Shown: positions 1 through 7,823 of the stretch, piece by piece | Position numbering within the stretch: the stretch's first letter is position 1 | How the letters are laid out: each line of letters opens with the position of its first letter | Source of the DNA: an uncultured Lachnospiraceae bacterium | GTDB taxonomy: Bacteria > Bacillota > Clostridia > Lachnospirales > Lachnospiraceae | Direction of reading: 5' to 3' | Assembly (NCBI GenBank): GCA_900318375.1 | Contig: ONKG01000017.1 | Span: forward strand, 1-41,075 | Length of the DNA stretch: 41,075 bases | The notes under the pieces: model-generated | Databases searched by the model: none | What the model was told of the DNA's origin: nothing | The model's input: only the letters and a program-made list of their open reading frames with translations | Translations under genes and position numbers: made by a program

Positions 1-2
1 TG

Positions 3-101
3 CTTGCTAACATGGAGAGAACAGGCGCCAAGACCGGTCTTGCAACTCTTTGCATCGGCGGCGGCATGGGCTGCTCCTGCATCGTCAGAGCACTCGACTG
101 A
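3..101 (+). CDS. Acetyl-CoA acetyltransferase (thiolase), C-terminal fragment
   Basis: Only the last 32 codons are inside the window; the gene starts to the left. The frame beginning at base 3 reads a thiolase-like tail with TGLATLCIGGGMGCS followed by CIVRALD and a TGA stop. The CxGGGxG glycine loop near the C-terminus is the conserved thiolase active-site element that holds the second catalytic cysteine. Thiolases condense two acetyl-CoA to acetoacetyl-CoA, the first step of clostridial butyrate formation, or run the reverse reaction. The exact substrate cannot be judged from this fragment. Strong hairpins follow the stop. Confidence 0.85.
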   Translation, partial: LANMERTGAKTGLATLCIGGGMGCSCIVRALD

Positions 102-232
102 TCAAACTGCCTGACGGATATTCCGTCTCCACAGTTTAAAGACCTGCTGATGGATCGGGAACTGTTCATTGATGTTCACTGAATAAAGTGAATGGATCTC
201 AGAAAACAGGCAGGTGAGAGAAGAAACAAAAC

Positions 233-275
233 AGGGCTATTACATTGCTGACAAAATCAGTAATGTAATAGCCCT
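233..275 (+). terminator. Hairpin after thiolase gene
   Basis: Arms of 19 nt (233-251 and 257-275) pair with one mismatch around a short loop, giving a long stem ending in AGGGCT/AGCCCT. There is only a short T stretch after it. It lies about 130 nt downstream of the thiolase stop, so it is a plausible terminator or mRNA 3'-end stabiliser. Confidence 0.6.
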
Positions 276-314
276 TTGCTATAGTATTGATGTTTACTGA
301 ATAATTATAAAGTG

Positions 315-350
315 CGGGATGCCGGGGTCTGCCGGCATCCCGTCTTTTTT
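315..350 (+). terminator. Rho-independent terminator
   Basis: A perfect 11-bp GC-rich stem (CGGGATGCCGG at 315-325 with its complement at 332-342), a 6-nt loop, then TCTTTTTT. This is a textbook intrinsic terminator for plus-strand transcription. It is probably the real end of the thiolase transcript. The stretch 102-410 holds no convincing gene, only these two hairpins and a short direct repeat. Confidence 0.85.
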
Positions 351-410
351 AAGTTAATAAGCAAAAAGATATTGTACGGTGCAGTCTCTATAATTCATTA
401 ATATAAAGGT

Positions 411-779
411 TTAAAAAAATGAGACAAACAGAACCGTCCCTGGTGTCCCAGAAAGGCCGCCGGTTATTTTCAGGATATCCAGTATGTGAAAATGCAGGGT
501 GATATCTCTGTCGGTGAAACTCTTGGTCTTAAATGCCCGGTACAGGGGATTCTCCGGGATTGCGCGGCTGTCCACTGACAGGAATATGCGGCGACCGTTT
601 TCGTCCTGGCCGAACGACATATAATCCCCCAGCCAGCTCTCAACCCGCCGACGCTCATTATCATAGCTTCGGGCACTCTTCTGGGTAAACTCATTGCGGT
701 GCCGGAAACCATATACATAGAAAGACCGGAGATAAGCCTGGATTCTCTTGAAATCTTTAATCAGTTCACTGTAAGCCAT
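411..779 (-). pseudogene. Truncated conserved Lachnospiraceae-type protein ended by a palindromic repeat
   Basis: This is a 122-codon reading frame with an excellent ribosome binding site (AAGGAGGTGAAC just before the ATG at 779). The first ~105 residues look like a real, charged soluble domain (SFYVYGFRHR, RRRVESWLGDYMSFGQD, KSFTDRDITLHFHILDIL). The last ~10 residues (GTPGTVLFVS) are encoded by a copy of the GGGACGGTTCTG repeat found elsewhere in the window, so the original 3' end appears to have been replaced. I recall the N-terminal sequence as the start of a longer clostridial protein of a few hundred residues, but cannot verify that. Function is unknown. It may still be translated because start and RBS are intact. 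Confidence 0.55.
420..450 (-). repeat. REP-like palindromic repeat, copy 1
   Basis: This 31-nt element, on the minus strand, has outer arms TGGGACA and TGTCTCA (one G-U wobble) enclosing a core with AGGGACGGTTCTG. It has the same length and core as the copies at 6946-7018 and 19505-19535. It forms the 3' end of the truncated frame at 411-779. Confidence 0.8.
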
Positions 780-859
780 ATAAGTTCACCTCCTTGGGGA
801 CAAAAACTCTTCCGGCCATGCAGATTACCGGTCTTTCATTCCATTCCGGGTTTAATTAA

Positions 860-900
860 GAGCTGTTGATCAGCTGAGAATCTCAGCTGATCAACAGCTC
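860..900 (-). terminator. Long perfect hairpin, terminator of the dacF-like gene
   Basis: Two perfect 20-nt arms (860-879 and 881-900) surround a single base. On the minus strand the hairpin is followed by TTAATTAAA, and it sits 45 nt beyond the stop of the D,D-carboxypeptidase gene. It could also work for plus-strand transcription. Confidence 0.8.
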
Positions 901-945
901 CTTAAATCTTGCAGTATACCGATTTACTATGAAAGAATATATCTG

Positions 946-3114
946 TTATTTGCTGTTTCTTGAAGAATTTCCTCTTGAAGAGGTGGTAGAGGTGGTATTT
1001 GAAGAACTTCTTCCGGAGGGTCTTCTTACAGAACCGGTTCTGCGGACGGAATCAGTACCTCGTCCCTGATTTGTCCTGCGGCCTGTATTTGAGATTTTTC
1101 CCCGATCAGACCGGTCTGTCCTCTGTCCCGGATCCGTTCTTCTCCCTGTGCCTGTCCTTCGGTCGTAGGTGCGGTAGCGCACAGAATCGGCTTCGGGAGT
1201 ATTTCTGCGGACACTGTTTTCTTCACCGGAAAGGCGGGGTGTCTTTTCGAAATCGTAGGAATCATATGTGTCCGGGCGGGAAGCGTTCTGCCTGTGCGCT
1301 CGCTGTGCGCGGCGCTGCTGTTTTCTGCGGCGCCTGCTCTTCTGTGCAAAATAATCGATTACAAAGAGAATAATGCAGAGAATGAAGGTGAAGGCCAGCA
1401 GCAAAGGCATGAGCAAAAGTATATTCAGGTAAACAGAGCCGTGCGCTCCTGTGTGGACCAGTCCGAAAACAAGAGAGCGGATTCCGTGAACGCTGGTCGG
1501 AACATTGCTGTCAACAGAGGAAATATCCTCCGCGGTTTTGTCTGCAGCATCGCTTCCGGACAGGTCTTTTTTGGTTTCTGCATCGGCAGCTAAAGCTGCG
1601 GGGCGGAATATTACGTTTGCTGTTCCCAGATTATAGTCGTGGAACTTGTACTGTACAAGTCCCAGGACGCGGCTTCCGTCCTCCATGGGGGAGGATGAAA
1701 CAGATGCAGGATTAAAAGCGGAAGCGGTCACATCACCGGAAGAAGAAGGTTCTTCCTGCGCAGCTGTCTTTGCAGCAGTCTGGGCTGCCGTGGTGCCTGC
1801 GGCCGCAGCCTCTTCGGAGGCAGCGGTATTGTCTGTCTCCTCTGTGTCCGGTTGACCGGAGTCTTCAGATCCCTCAGATTTATCAGAATCCTCAGGAGTA
1901 TCAGATTGGTCAGTACTTTCAGTCTGACCGGATTGATCGGATTGATCCGGCTCTGCTTTTTCGTATGGCAGAGCAGTGATTTCAGCGGTCAGATCAGAGA
2001 AGGAAACCGAATTCGGGACCATGAGAGAAGTATCTTCTCTGATATAGAAGAACGGTGTGCTGTCTCCGAAAATATCGGGACCGGAGGAAAGAAAATCCGG
2101 TGATTTCTGGGTAAAACGGGTTTCCGCCTCAGTGACATTGATCTTTTTGAAATTGTCAAACGCGTAATTCAGAAGGTCGATCGTATCATAATACTGATAC
2201 GGGGCTTCTTCGCGCATAATGACACAGACGAGTTTTTTGCCGTCTCTCTCTGCAAAAGAAACCAGTGTCTGACGGGCCTGGTCAGTGTATCCTGTTTTAC
2301 CGCCGACGATGTCATCGCAGGGAATTTCCTGGGTGAGAAAATCATTTGTGTTGAGGATCCAGAAATCATCGGGCTGATTTTCACTGGCCTCGAAATGATA
2401 ATTCATAAGAGAGGTATACTCGACCAGGTCGGGATGCTGATAAATCTCCCTGGCGATCAAAGCCATGTCATATGCGCAGGTATAGTGATCGGAATCGTGA
2501 AGTCCGTTTGTGGTTACGAAATGTGTGTTCCTGCAGCCGAGTTCCGCGGCGCGCTCATTCATGAGATCGACAAAGTCGGATTCTGTTCCTGACACTCTCT
2601 CTCCGAGCGCTACGGCAACTTCGTTGGCCGATGCGACCATAAGACCGCTCAGTGCTTCATCCACCCTGATGGACTCGTTGATATCCATGCCGATATTGGA
2701 ACTGCCCCTCTCAATACCGAAAACGGCGTTTTCCGAAAAGGTGACAGTGTCGGCGGGGTCGAGGTTTTCATAAGCCAGAAGGGCTGTCATCAATTTTGTG
2801 ATGCTTGCCGGATAGAGGTGCTTGTTCATGTTTTTGCCGTAGAGAACGGCACCGCTCTCCGCATCCATGACGACTGCGCCGGCTGCACCGATCGCAGGTC
2901 CCTGCGGCCATTCGGAATCTGTATTTGTCTGAATTGCCTGCTTCTTGTTTCTCTCTAATTCAGCTGCGTAATCCTCAAAGCCTTCTTCTGTGTAAATAGC
3001 GTCATCCTCAACTTTTGCGGCAGCTGTGAGAGGTGTTCCGGCAAGAGTGAGTGAGAGCAGAACGGCAGAAGCAGTCAGTATTTTCTTTTGTAAAAATCTG
3101 TTTTTAAAGATCAT
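946..3114 (-). CDS. D-alanyl-D-alanine carboxypeptidase, DacF-like, with membrane-anchored Arg-rich tail
   Basis: This is a serine-type penicillin-binding protein (peptidase family S11) that trims the terminal D-Ala of peptidoglycan stem peptides outside the membrane. A signal peptide covers about residues 1-33. The three catalytic motifs are intact: SxxK at S104-K107 (SITK), SxN at S162-N164 (SAN) and KTG at 273-275 (KTGYT). At 722 residues it is far longer than usual S11 enzymes (about 380-450). After residue 385 comes an acidic Ser/Asp/Gln/Thr-rich linker, then a second extracytoplasmic stretch. A transmembrane helix follows near residues 570-590, and last a strongly basic tail rich in Arg, Thr, Gly and Ser. 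The tail would be cytoplasmic, an unusual topology for this family. The gene lies downstream of trmB with a 158-nt gap. Confidence 0.92.
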   Translation of the reverse strand: MIFKNRFLQKKILTASAVLLSLTLAGTPLTAAAKVEDDAIYTEEGFEDYAAELERNKKQAIQTNTDSEWPQGPAIGAAGAVVMDAESGAVLYGKNMNKHLYPASITKLMTALLAYENLDPADTVTFSENAVFGIERGSSNIGMDINESIRVDEALSGLMVASANEVAVALGERVSGTESDFVDLMNERAAELGCRNTHFVTTNGLHDSDHYTCAYDMALIAREIYQHPDLVEYTSLMNYHFEASENQPDDFWILNTNDFLTQEIPCDDIVGGKTGYTDQARQTLVSFAERDGKKLVCVIMREEAPYQYYDTIDLLNYAFDNFKKINVTEAETRFTQKSPDFLSSGPDIFGDSTPFFYIREDTSLMVPNSVSFSDLTAEITALPYEKAEPDQSDQSGQTESTDQSDTPEDSDKSEGSEDSGQPDTEETDNTAASEEAAAAGTTAAQTAAKTAAQEEPSSSGDVTASAFNPASVSSSPMEDGSRVLGLVQYKFHDYNLGTANVIFRPAALAADAETKKDLSGSDAADKTAEDISSVDSNVPTSVHGIRSLVFGLVHTGAHGSVYLNILLLMPLLLAFTFILCIILFVIDYFAQKSRRRRKQQRRAQRAHRQNASRPDTYDSYDFEKTPRLSGEENSVRRNTPEADSVRYRTYDRRTGTGRRTDPGQRTDRSDRGKISNTGRRTNQGRGTDSVRRTGSVRRPSGRSSSNTTSTTSSRGNSSRNSK

Positions 3115-3272
3115 ATCCTGTTTCTACTCCGTCTGGATAACATATGGATAACATCTGGACAATAATATTCTGTAACTGAATCGCGCTGCCCCTCCTGAGA
3201 GCGGCATGGTGAAAAATCAGAGTGAAAAACAGAGAGTAATACAACCCTGTACGCCTTGCACGGGAAAATACC

Positions 3273-3917
3273 TTATGCGCGGCGGCGCAGAATATATTTG
3301 CAGATTTTATTTCCTTTTTTGGAGAATTTCTCCTCATATTCTGTCATGATATTGCCGGCATTCATAAGGGGGTCCTTGTGCAGATCGTAGGTGATCTGCG
3401 CGATCTCGAAGACGCTCTGGCCGACTTCCTCTACAGCAAAATCAAACAGTCCGCGGTTGTCTGTCTTGAATTCAATCGTTCCTCCCTGTACGAGAATACG
3501 ATCATAACGACGCAGATATTCAGAGGAAGGAAGGCGGCGTCGGGCGTGTCTTTCTTTGGGCCAGGGATCGGAAAAGTTGAGATAGATCTTGTCAATTTCT
3601 CCTTCTGAAAAATATGTGTTGATCAGCTCGGCGTCTCCGCGGATAAAGATCAGGTTTTTCAGCTGCAGTTCCTCCTGTTTTTCCAGACAGCGCAGGAGAA
3701 CGCTGGAATATTTTTCGATACCTATATAATTGATTTCCGGATGCTCCTGGGCAAGCTGCATGATGAAGCGCCCTTTTCCGGTTCCGATTTCAAGATGCAG
3801 GGGGTGATCATCACCGAAAAAAGATTTCCACTGTCCGCAGTGGTCTTCGGGTTTCTTTACGACCCAGGGGCTTGCCGCGATCATGTCACGGGCACCCGGT
3901 ATGTTTCTTAAACGCAT
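3273..3917 (-). CDS. trmB: tRNA (guanine-N7-)-methyltransferase
   Basis: The 214-aa protein has the full TrmB pattern: a SAM-binding loop HLEIGTGKGRF (about residues 41-51), the family signature NFSDPWPKERHARRR in the middle, and EFKTDN near residue 150. The enzyme makes m7G46 in the variable loop of tRNAs in the cytoplasm. Length is typical for the family. The ATG at 3917 is preceded by an AGGA-like ribosome binding site. It points the same way as the dacF-like gene downstream, but the 158-nt gap leaves co-transcription open. Confidence 0.95.
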   Translation of the reverse strand: MRLRNIPGARDMIAASPWVVKKPEDHCGQWKSFFGDDHPLHLEIGTGKGRFIMQLAQEHPEINYIGIEKYSSVLLRCLEKQEELQLKNLIFIRGDAELINTYFSEGEIDKIYLNFSDPWPKERHARRRLPSSEYLRRYDRILVQGGTIEFKTDNRGLFDFAVEEVGQSVFEIAQITYDLHKDPLMNAGNIMTEYEEKFSKKGNKICKYILRRRA

Positions 3918-4025
3918 ATACGATCCTGTCCTTTTTTATTCTTCAGTGCGAAATACTCGAAGGCGAAAATGCTCGCAGGCGAGTCTTGAATCGCTTTTCT
4001 TTATTCTATAAAGCATTGCATTTCA

Positions 4026-4056
4026 TTGTACCACATTTTACAAGCTGTGTTATAAT
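4026..4056 (+). promoter_or_regulatory. Possible promoter of the lipoprotein gene
   Basis: TTGTAC (4026-4031) and a perfect TATAAT (4051-4056) are separated by 19 nt, longer than the ideal 17. The leader that would follow is structured: GTACT/AGTAC at 4085-4098, and ACAGTTCA at 4098-4105 pairs with TGAACTGT at 4143-4150 around an inner TTCAGGC/GCCTGAA stem. Confidence 0.5.
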
Positions 4057-4193
4057 GTTTCATAGTTTTTTCATATGAGAGCTGTGTACTTAAAAGTACA
4101 GTTCAGGCCCGCCTGAAAGGTGAGATGTATTTCGAGGAGCCGTGAACTGTCCTTGCTTAATTGCTTAATAATGAGGCTGAAAATGAGGTTCAG

Positions 4194-4868
4194 ATGATAA
4201 AACGAATACAATTTTTAATGATTATCCTCTGTTCTTTTTCCCTGATCCTGTTTTCATGCAGGAAAACAAATACCGGAAACACAGATATTGAAATCAAAAT
4301 CAATGAGCAGAAGACAGAAAACGGCGATCTGATACAGATTCCGGAATTTGTCTGTGAAAATGAGGAGATTCAGAAAAATCTGCGTGATCTTGAGAAACAG
4401 ACAAAGGAACTGGAAAGGATAGTAAAAAGAGAAAATAAAAAGGGATCGGAAATACAGATGCGTTCTTATTTGGGCGGATCTGAAAAGTATCCTCAGGTGA
4501 CAGTTGTCTGGTATGTAGAAGAAGAAAACAGCCGCCTGTATAATCTTATGACACTCGGCGCGGATAAGCGGGCAGGGGAGCCGATCACATGTAAGGAGGC
4601 ACTCGAGAGAACGGAACTGAGCGGAGTCGACCTGAGTCTGAAGGTCGGAAAGCTGGAGAAGGAATCCGGTATCAGGGGCGATCTTCAGTCCACGGAAATG
4701 CAGGGATTCAAAATAGGAGAGGATGGGAAAGTAGAAGAAATCTATATGAAACTGACCCTGGTGATCGAAGAGGAGGAGGAAGAGACTGTCGAAGAGCACT
4801 TTTTCTCTTATGTCCTGAAGGATGAGAAGCTCGTAAAACTATCAGACCGGGGATATGATGTCCCGTAA
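4194..4868 (+). CDS. Putative secreted lipoprotein, function unknown
   Basis: Starting at the ATG at 4194 (GAGG just upstream), the protein has 224 residues. It begins with a basic N-terminus, a hydrophobic core and a lipobox LILFSC, so it should be lipid-anchored outside the membrane. An upstream TTG in the same frame would add 11 residues before the signal peptide and is unlikely. The mature part is hydrophilic. It has a Lys/Glu-rich predicted helix (DLEKQTKELERIVKREN), then segments with alternating hydrophobic residues (VTVVWYVEEEN, EIYMKLTLVIEEEEEE, HFFSYVLKDEKLVKLS) that suggest a beta-rich domain. I do not recognise the family. A terminator follows directly. Confidence 0.8.
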   Translation: MIKRIQFLMIILCSFSLILFSCRKTNTGNTDIEIKINEQKTENGDLIQIPEFVCENEEIQKNLRDLEKQTKELERIVKRENKKGSEIQMRSYLGGSEKYPQVTVVWYVEEENSRLYNLMTLGADKRAGEPITCKEALERTELSGVDLSLKVGKLEKESGIRGDLQSTEMQGFKIGEDGKVEEIYMKLTLVIEEEEEETVEEHFFSYVLKDEKLVKLSDRGYDVP

Positions 4869-4904
4869 AATATAACGAAAAATATAAGGTAAAATAATAA
4901 AAGT

Positions 4905-4938
4905 GAGAGGCAGGTATTTGGTTCCTGCCTCTCTTTTG
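4905..4938 (+). terminator. Rho-independent terminator
   Basis: GAGAGGCAGG (4905-4914) pairs perfectly with CCTGCCTCTC (4924-4933), followed by TTTTG. It closes the lipoprotein gene and may also help stop the convergent acyl-CoA ligase transcript. Confidence 0.85.
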
Positions 4939-5067
4939 CTGTGAATGAAAATTAAATTTGAATGAATAAGAAATATGATGAATAAGAAATCTGCTGAGCA
5001 GGAAATCTTTTGAATAATTAATTGCAATAATGAACTGATCAATTATTCCGTGAAGATACAAACAAAA

Positions 5068-6720
5068 TCAGTTGGTTTTGCCGGGCATTTCATTCTCCGC
5101 AGCGACAAGGAAAGCGGCGCCGTATTGTTCACGGAGCTTGGGCTTTTCAATCTTGCCGGTAGGATTTCTGGGAACCTCGGCGAAGATGATCTTGCGGGGT
5201 CTCTTGTAGCGGGGAAGCTTGCGGCAGTAGTTGTTGACCTGCTCTTCTGTGCAGGTGAAGCCTTCCTTGAGCTGAATGATCGCTGTGGCAATCTCGCCGA
5301 GACGCTTATCGGGCAGGCCGATGACAGCGACGTCATTAATCGGCTCAAAAGCGTGCAGGAAGTCTTCGATCTGTACGGGATAAATATTCTCACCGCCGGT
5401 GATAATGACGTCCTTCTTGCGGTCGACGAGGTAGTAGAAACCGTCCTCATCCTGCATGGCCATGTCGCCGGTGTAGAGCCAGCGGTCATCGTCCAGGACC
5501 TCTTTGGAGGCAGAGGGATTATTGTAGTAGCAGATCATGACGCCGGGACCCTTGACGGCGAGCTCTCCGACTTCGCCCTGTTTGACAGGATTGCGGTTCT
5601 CATCCACAATGCGGCATTCCCATTTGTAACCGGGGATACCGATCGCGCCGACCTTGTGGATATTTTCCACACCAAGGTGCACGCAGCCGGGGCCCAGAGA
5701 CTCGGAAAGACCGTAGTTGGTGTCGTATTTGTGGTGGGGGAAGTAATCCAGCCAGTGCTTGATCATGGAAGGCGGAACAGGCTGTGCGCCGATATGCATC
5801 AGTCTCCACTGGTCGAGTTCGTAATCAGCCAGAGAGACGGATCCGTTGTCGATCGCATCCAGAATATCCTGCGCCCATGGAACGAGAAGCCAGACGACTG
5901 TGCAATGTTCCTTGGAGACTGCATCCAGAATGATCTCGGGGGTTGTGCCGCGAAGCAGGACAGCCTTGCCTCCGGATACCAGAGAACCGAACCAGTGCAT
6001 CTTGGCGCCGGTGTGGTAGAGAGGAGGGATGCAGAGGAAGGTGTCATCCTTCTGCTGGCCGTGATGTTTCTGCTCCATGACGGCGGCGTGGGTGATGCCG
6101 CTGTGTTTGTGCAGGATTGCCTTGGGGAAACCTGTCGTACCTGAAGAAAAATAAATCGCGCCGTAGTCGTCTTCTGTGATGTCTACGCTCGGAGCTTTAC
6201 TGGAGTAATTCATTGTCTGGGCGACCAGATCCTCCGCGAAAGAGGGAGTAGAGGGACCAAAGTAGAGAAGAAGCCTGTGATTGGAGATATTGTCCGCGAT
6301 CTCCTCCACACGTCCGATAAACTCCTGTCCGAAAATAAGGATATCCGCTTCCGCGAGATTGACACAGTATTCTATTTCGTCCGCGGAGTAGCGGAAGTTG
6401 AGAGGTACCGCGATTGCCCCTGCTTTGAGGACACCGAAATAGATCGGAAGCCAGTCAAGACAGTTCATCAGAAGAATCGCGACTTTATCGCCCTTTACAA
6501 TGCCGCGCGCGATCAGGAAATTCGCGACACGGTTTGCTTTTTCATCAAAGATGCTCCATGTGATTTCTGTGCGGTAGGGAACTTCGCTCAGCGGCTGGAT
6601 CAGTTCATATTCTTTCCAGGTGGTGAGTTTGGGCACTTTGATTTCGGGATTCAGTTCGACGAGCGCCACGTCGTCAGGATATTCCCTCGCATTTTTTTCC
6701 AGAAAATCGGTAATAAGCAT
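5068..6720 (-). CDS. AMP-dependent acyl-CoA synthetase/ligase
   Basis: This 550-aa protein belongs to the ANL (class I adenylate-forming) superfamily. It activates a carboxylic acid with ATP to an acyl-AMP and transfers it to CoA. The phosphate-binding loop AIYFSSGTTGFPKAI is near residues 188-202. It is followed by the YGLSESLGP motif, the YTGDMAMQDEDGF and VDRKKDVIITGGENIYPVQ hinge region, and a C-terminal GKIEKPKLREQ with the catalytic lysine. Substrate could be a fatty, aromatic or bile acid; sequence alone does not decide. RBS AAAAGGAGA lies before the ATG at 6720. The gene is monocistronic, with its own promoter and palindromic operator candidates upstream. Confidence 0.92.
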   Translation of the reverse strand: MLITDFLEKNAREYPDDVALVELNPEIKVPKLTTWKEYELIQPLSEVPYRTEITWSIFDEKANRVANFLIARGIVKGDKVAILLMNCLDWLPIYFGVLKAGAIAVPLNFRYSADEIEYCVNLAEADILIFGQEFIGRVEEIADNISNHRLLLYFGPSTPSFAEDLVAQTMNYSSKAPSVDITEDDYGAIYFSSGTTGFPKAILHKHSGITHAAVMEQKHHGQQKDDTFLCIPPLYHTGAKMHWFGSLVSGGKAVLLRGTTPEIILDAVSKEHCTVVWLLVPWAQDILDAIDNGSVSLADYELDQWRLMHIGAQPVPPSMIKHWLDYFPHHKYDTNYGLSESLGPGCVHLGVENIHKVGAIGIPGYKWECRIVDENRNPVKQGEVGELAVKGPGVMICYYNNPSASKEVLDDDRWLYTGDMAMQDEDGFYYLVDRKKDVIITGGENIYPVQIEDFLHAFEPINDVAVIGLPDKRLGEIATAIIQLKEGFTCTEEQVNNYCRKLPRYKRPRKIIFAEVPRNPTGKIEKPKLREQYGAAFLVAAENEMPGKTN

Positions 6721-6812
6721 GGTAGACAGTCTCCTTTTAGTGAACGTTTGCAGTTAAGTAAATGTACTTCAGTGTTGAAATTATAAAGATAGTGATACAT
6801 GATCAGCGGCTG

Positions 6813-6832
6813 CACTTTAACAAGTTAAAGTG
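6813..6832. promoter_or_regulatory. Palindromic operator candidate
   Basis: CACTTTAAC-AA-GTTAAAGTG is a perfect 9-bp inverted repeat located between the promoter and start codon of the acyl-CoA ligase gene. A second, shorter dyad, AAAGT-GA-ACTTT (6850-6861), covers the predicted transcription start and shares the TAAAGTG half-site. This layout fits a dimeric repressor, perhaps sensing the acid or its CoA ester. The regulator itself is not in the window. Confidence 0.6.
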
Positions 6833-6865
6833 TAACGCGTTTATGCAATAAAGTGAACTTTTTAT

Positions 6866-6894
6866 ATAATAAGTAGTAAGACCATAATTGTCAA
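6866..6894 (-). promoter_or_regulatory. Sigma-A-type promoter of the acyl-CoA ligase gene
   Basis: On the minus strand, TTGACA (6894-6889) and TATTAT (6871-6866) are separated by exactly 17 nt. It is about 145 nt upstream of the ligase start. This is the closest match to a consensus promoter in the first half of the window. Confidence 0.85.
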
Positions 6895-6945
6895 GGAGTA
6901 CTTGAAAAGAATCTTTGAGATACCTGGTGGGCTTTGTCAGGGCAC

Positions 6946-7018
6946 TGGGACACTGGGGACGGTTCTGATTGTCCCACTTTTTTAAAGTGGGACAATCAGA
7001 ACCGTCCCCAGTGTCCCA
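6946..7018. repeat. REP-like repeat pair, perfect 35-bp inverted repeat
   Basis: Two copies of the 31-nt palindromic element (arms TGGGACA/TGTCCCA, core GGGGACGGTTCTG) face each other. Including adjacent CTTT/AAAG, the arms 6946-6980 and 6984-7018 are perfectly complementary over 35 nt with only TTT between. It lies between the greA stop and the acyl-CoA ligase promoter, so on the minus strand it can act as the greA terminator. The arrangement resembles bacterial BIME/REP pairs. Confidence 0.85.
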
Positions 7019-7069
7019 CCCGGTGTCCTAAAACCTTCTTGTGCTGAAAAAATATGCAATGGCACCGGA

Positions 7070-7573
7070 TCAGAAGCTGCGGAGTTTCGCTTCATCCGCG
7101 GCATCCGTCACACAGATTTTTCTGATCTGTGCCTCATAGCTGTAGCTGTCGCTCACACGCACCATGATCGAGTCGCCGACACGGTGCCCCAGAAGGGCCT
7201 TGCCCATGGGGGATTCGACGCTGATGAAACCGTGGATGGAATCCTGGCGCATTGTGCTCACGATGGTGTAGGTCTCTTCTTCATCATCCTCGGGGACATA
7301 GATGGTGACCGTCTTTCCGACACCGACTTCGTCCTCTGCGGAGGTATCTTCAATGACCCTTGCAGTTTTTATCATTTTCTCCAGAAAACGGATCCTGCTC
7401 TCATTGCGGTTTTTCTCTCTTTTTGCGGCATGATACTCGAAGTTTTCGCTCAGATCTCCGTGTGCCCTGGTTTCTTTGACTTCTTCAAGAAGTTTGGGAC
7501 GCAGGACGAGTTTTCTGTGTTCAATCTCCTGTTCCATTTCCTGAATATCGTTTTCGGTAAGCTTATTGTACAT
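7070..7573 (-). CDS. greA: Transcription elongation factor GreA/GreB family
   Basis: The 167-aa protein has an N-terminal coiled coil carrying the signature RAHGDLSENFEYHAAK, whose acidic tip enters the RNA polymerase secondary channel to stimulate cleavage of backtracked RNA. The C-terminal FKBP-like domain (ESPMGKALLGHRVGD) follows. Length fits the family (about 158-165). RBS GGGAGGAAAT precedes the ATG at 7573. It appears monocistronic, with the large inverted repeat at 6946-7018 beyond its stop. Confidence 0.93.
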   Translation of the reverse strand: MYNKLTENDIQEMEQEIEHRKLVLRPKLLEEVKETRAHGDLSENFEYHAAKREKNRNESRIRFLEKMIKTARVIEDTSAEDEVGVGKTVTIYVPEDDEEETYTIVSTMRQDSIHGFISVESPMGKALLGHRVGDSIMVRVSDSYSYEAQIRKICVTDAADEAKLRSF

Positions 7574-7714
7574 GTTTTATTTCCTCCCGGATTTACCGGA
7601 TGCCTCCATAGATCTTGGCAGGCTTTCCGGCCTTATGTTGATCCGCGTACCTTACAATAATACACAGAATGCTATTTTAGCCGAAATGCATGTTTTTCGC
7701 AAGGAAGCTCTGCC

Positions 7715-7743
7715 TTGCAAAGCATCATGTGTAAAGCTATAAT
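7715..7743 (+). promoter_or_regulatory. Promoter of the PurM-like gene
   Basis: TTGCAA (7715-7720) and TATAAT (7738-7743) are 17 nt apart. The -35 box overlaps the right arm of a small dyad, GCAAGG(7700-7705)/CCTTGC(7713-7718), which could be an operator. Confidence 0.65.
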
Positions 7744-7823
7744 GATGTAGATTCGGACAAAAATGTATTGAATTTGCAAAAGGCTCGCCTACGAGTGCTG
7801 AAAAAAAGAGGGATATCCTAAGA

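Noticed and set aside
5050-6144. 364-codon plus-strand frame
   Set aside because: It is antisense to the acyl-CoA ligase, whose family motifs are clear on the other strand; the frame has no domain logic and no RBS.
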